DNA of 64,000 nt from Marilutibacter spongiae (GTDB taxonomy: Bacteria; Pseudomonadota; Gammaproteobacteria; Xanthomonadales; Xanthomonadaceae): assembly GCF_014145325.1 (NCBI RefSeq), contig NZ_JACHTF010000016.1:37202-101201 (forward strand). The letters are read 5' to 3'. Position numbers and translations under genes: made by a program. The notes beneath the pieces were generated by a model. It was not told where the DNA came from and did not search any database. It saw only the letters and a program-made list of their open reading frames with translations. Positions within the stretch are counted from its first letter, which is position 1, and every line of letters starts with the position of its first letter. This document shows positions 63,838 through 64,000 of the stretch, piece by piece.

Positions 63838-64000
63838 TTGGTTGATTGGTGATTGGTTGATTGGTGATTGGTTGATTGGTTGATTGGTTGATTGGTTGAT
63901 TGGTTGATTGGTTGATTGGTTGATTGGTTGATTGGTTGATTGGTTGATTGGTTGATTGGTTGATTGGTTGATTGGTTGATTGGTTGATTGGTTGATTGGT
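63835..64000 (+). repeat. TTGATTGG octanucleotide tandem array, continues past window
   Basis: Starts in the fbp stop codon. The first five units alternate 7 and 8 bases (TGATTGG, TTGATTGG, TGATTGG, TTGATTGG, TGATTGG; 63835-63871), then at least 16 uninterrupted TTGATTGG units run to the right edge. AT-rich and sharply unlike the surrounding ~70% GC DNA. Total length is unknown because the window ends inside it. Confidence 0.97.

Noticed and set aside
63835..64000. CRISPR-like array
   Set aside because: Units are contiguous 7-8 bp with no spacers; it is a simple tandem repeat.

Overview
The window is about 70% GC and carries single-copy, densely packed bacterial genes. Gene content and order (complete recCBD, mlaFEDCB followed by mlaA, an Lrp-type regulator divergent from a phenylalanine hydroxylase, a LytS/LytT-type pair, a DISM-7TM GGDEF protein) and the intergenic repeat families suggest a Gammaproteobacterium of the Xanthomonadaceae, most likely near Lysobacter or Luteimonas. 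That placement is inference from gene content; no rRNA gene is present. I see no prophage, insertion sequence, tRNA or CRISPR array. The window reads as ordinary chromosome with one conspicuous repeat-rich patch.

0-12.5 kb: the 5' part of folE (running off the left edge), a membrane protein with a decayed GGDEF domain, and a five-gene RND efflux operon (DUF2798 protein, degenerate SDR, adaptor, inner-membrane pump, outer-membrane channel) divergent from a LysR regulator, then a Porin_O_P family porin. 12.6-21.6 kb: recC-recB-recD, overlapping by 4 nt at each junction. 21.6-31.9 kb: DUF899 and VOC proteins, an L,D-transpeptidase with an intact M23 endopeptidase, a secreted GH16-crystallin-CBM6 glycoside hydrolase, small membrane proteins, and a DUF885 lipoprotein coupled to a degenerate M23 protein. 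32-36.6 kb: the Mla phospholipid-transport system in one direction, ending in an MlaA that lacks a normal lipobox.

36.6-46.5 kb: a lipoprotein, rmuC, a GFA-family zinc protein, an XRE regulator with an operator-like palindrome, two tandem secreted proteins of unknown function, then about 1.1 kb of non-coding mosaic repeats (a roughly 260-bp tandem duplication, hairpins, and a compound hexanucleotide microsatellite). This is followed by rlmI and by a terC-family gene preceded by a yybP-ykoY (Mn2+) riboswitch with its own intrinsic terminator, a rhomboid protease and a Coa1-like protein. 46.5-54.3 kb: an osmoprotectant-type ABC transporter with a fused binding protein-permease, an M28 peptidase, a GYF_2-AIM24 fusion, a DUF486 protein, a patatin lipoprotein, a small outer-membrane barrel and more intergenic repeats. 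54.3-64 kb: lrp/phhA, a DUF389 protein with an OmpA-like tail, a LytTR response regulator with its kinase, a WYL regulator downstream of a NIPSNAP gene, and fbp. The fbp stop codon is the start of an octanucleotide tandem repeat that continues past the right edge.

Themes: envelope maintenance (Mla, RND, peptidoglycan enzymes, porins) dominates. The most unusual material is regulatory or repetitive DNA: the riboswitch, ~20-bp-spaced TTCGTC direct repeats before the LytTR operon and before a second locus, palindromes in the divergent lrp/phhA region, and the simple-sequence arrays. No clearly new defence or mobile system was recognised.
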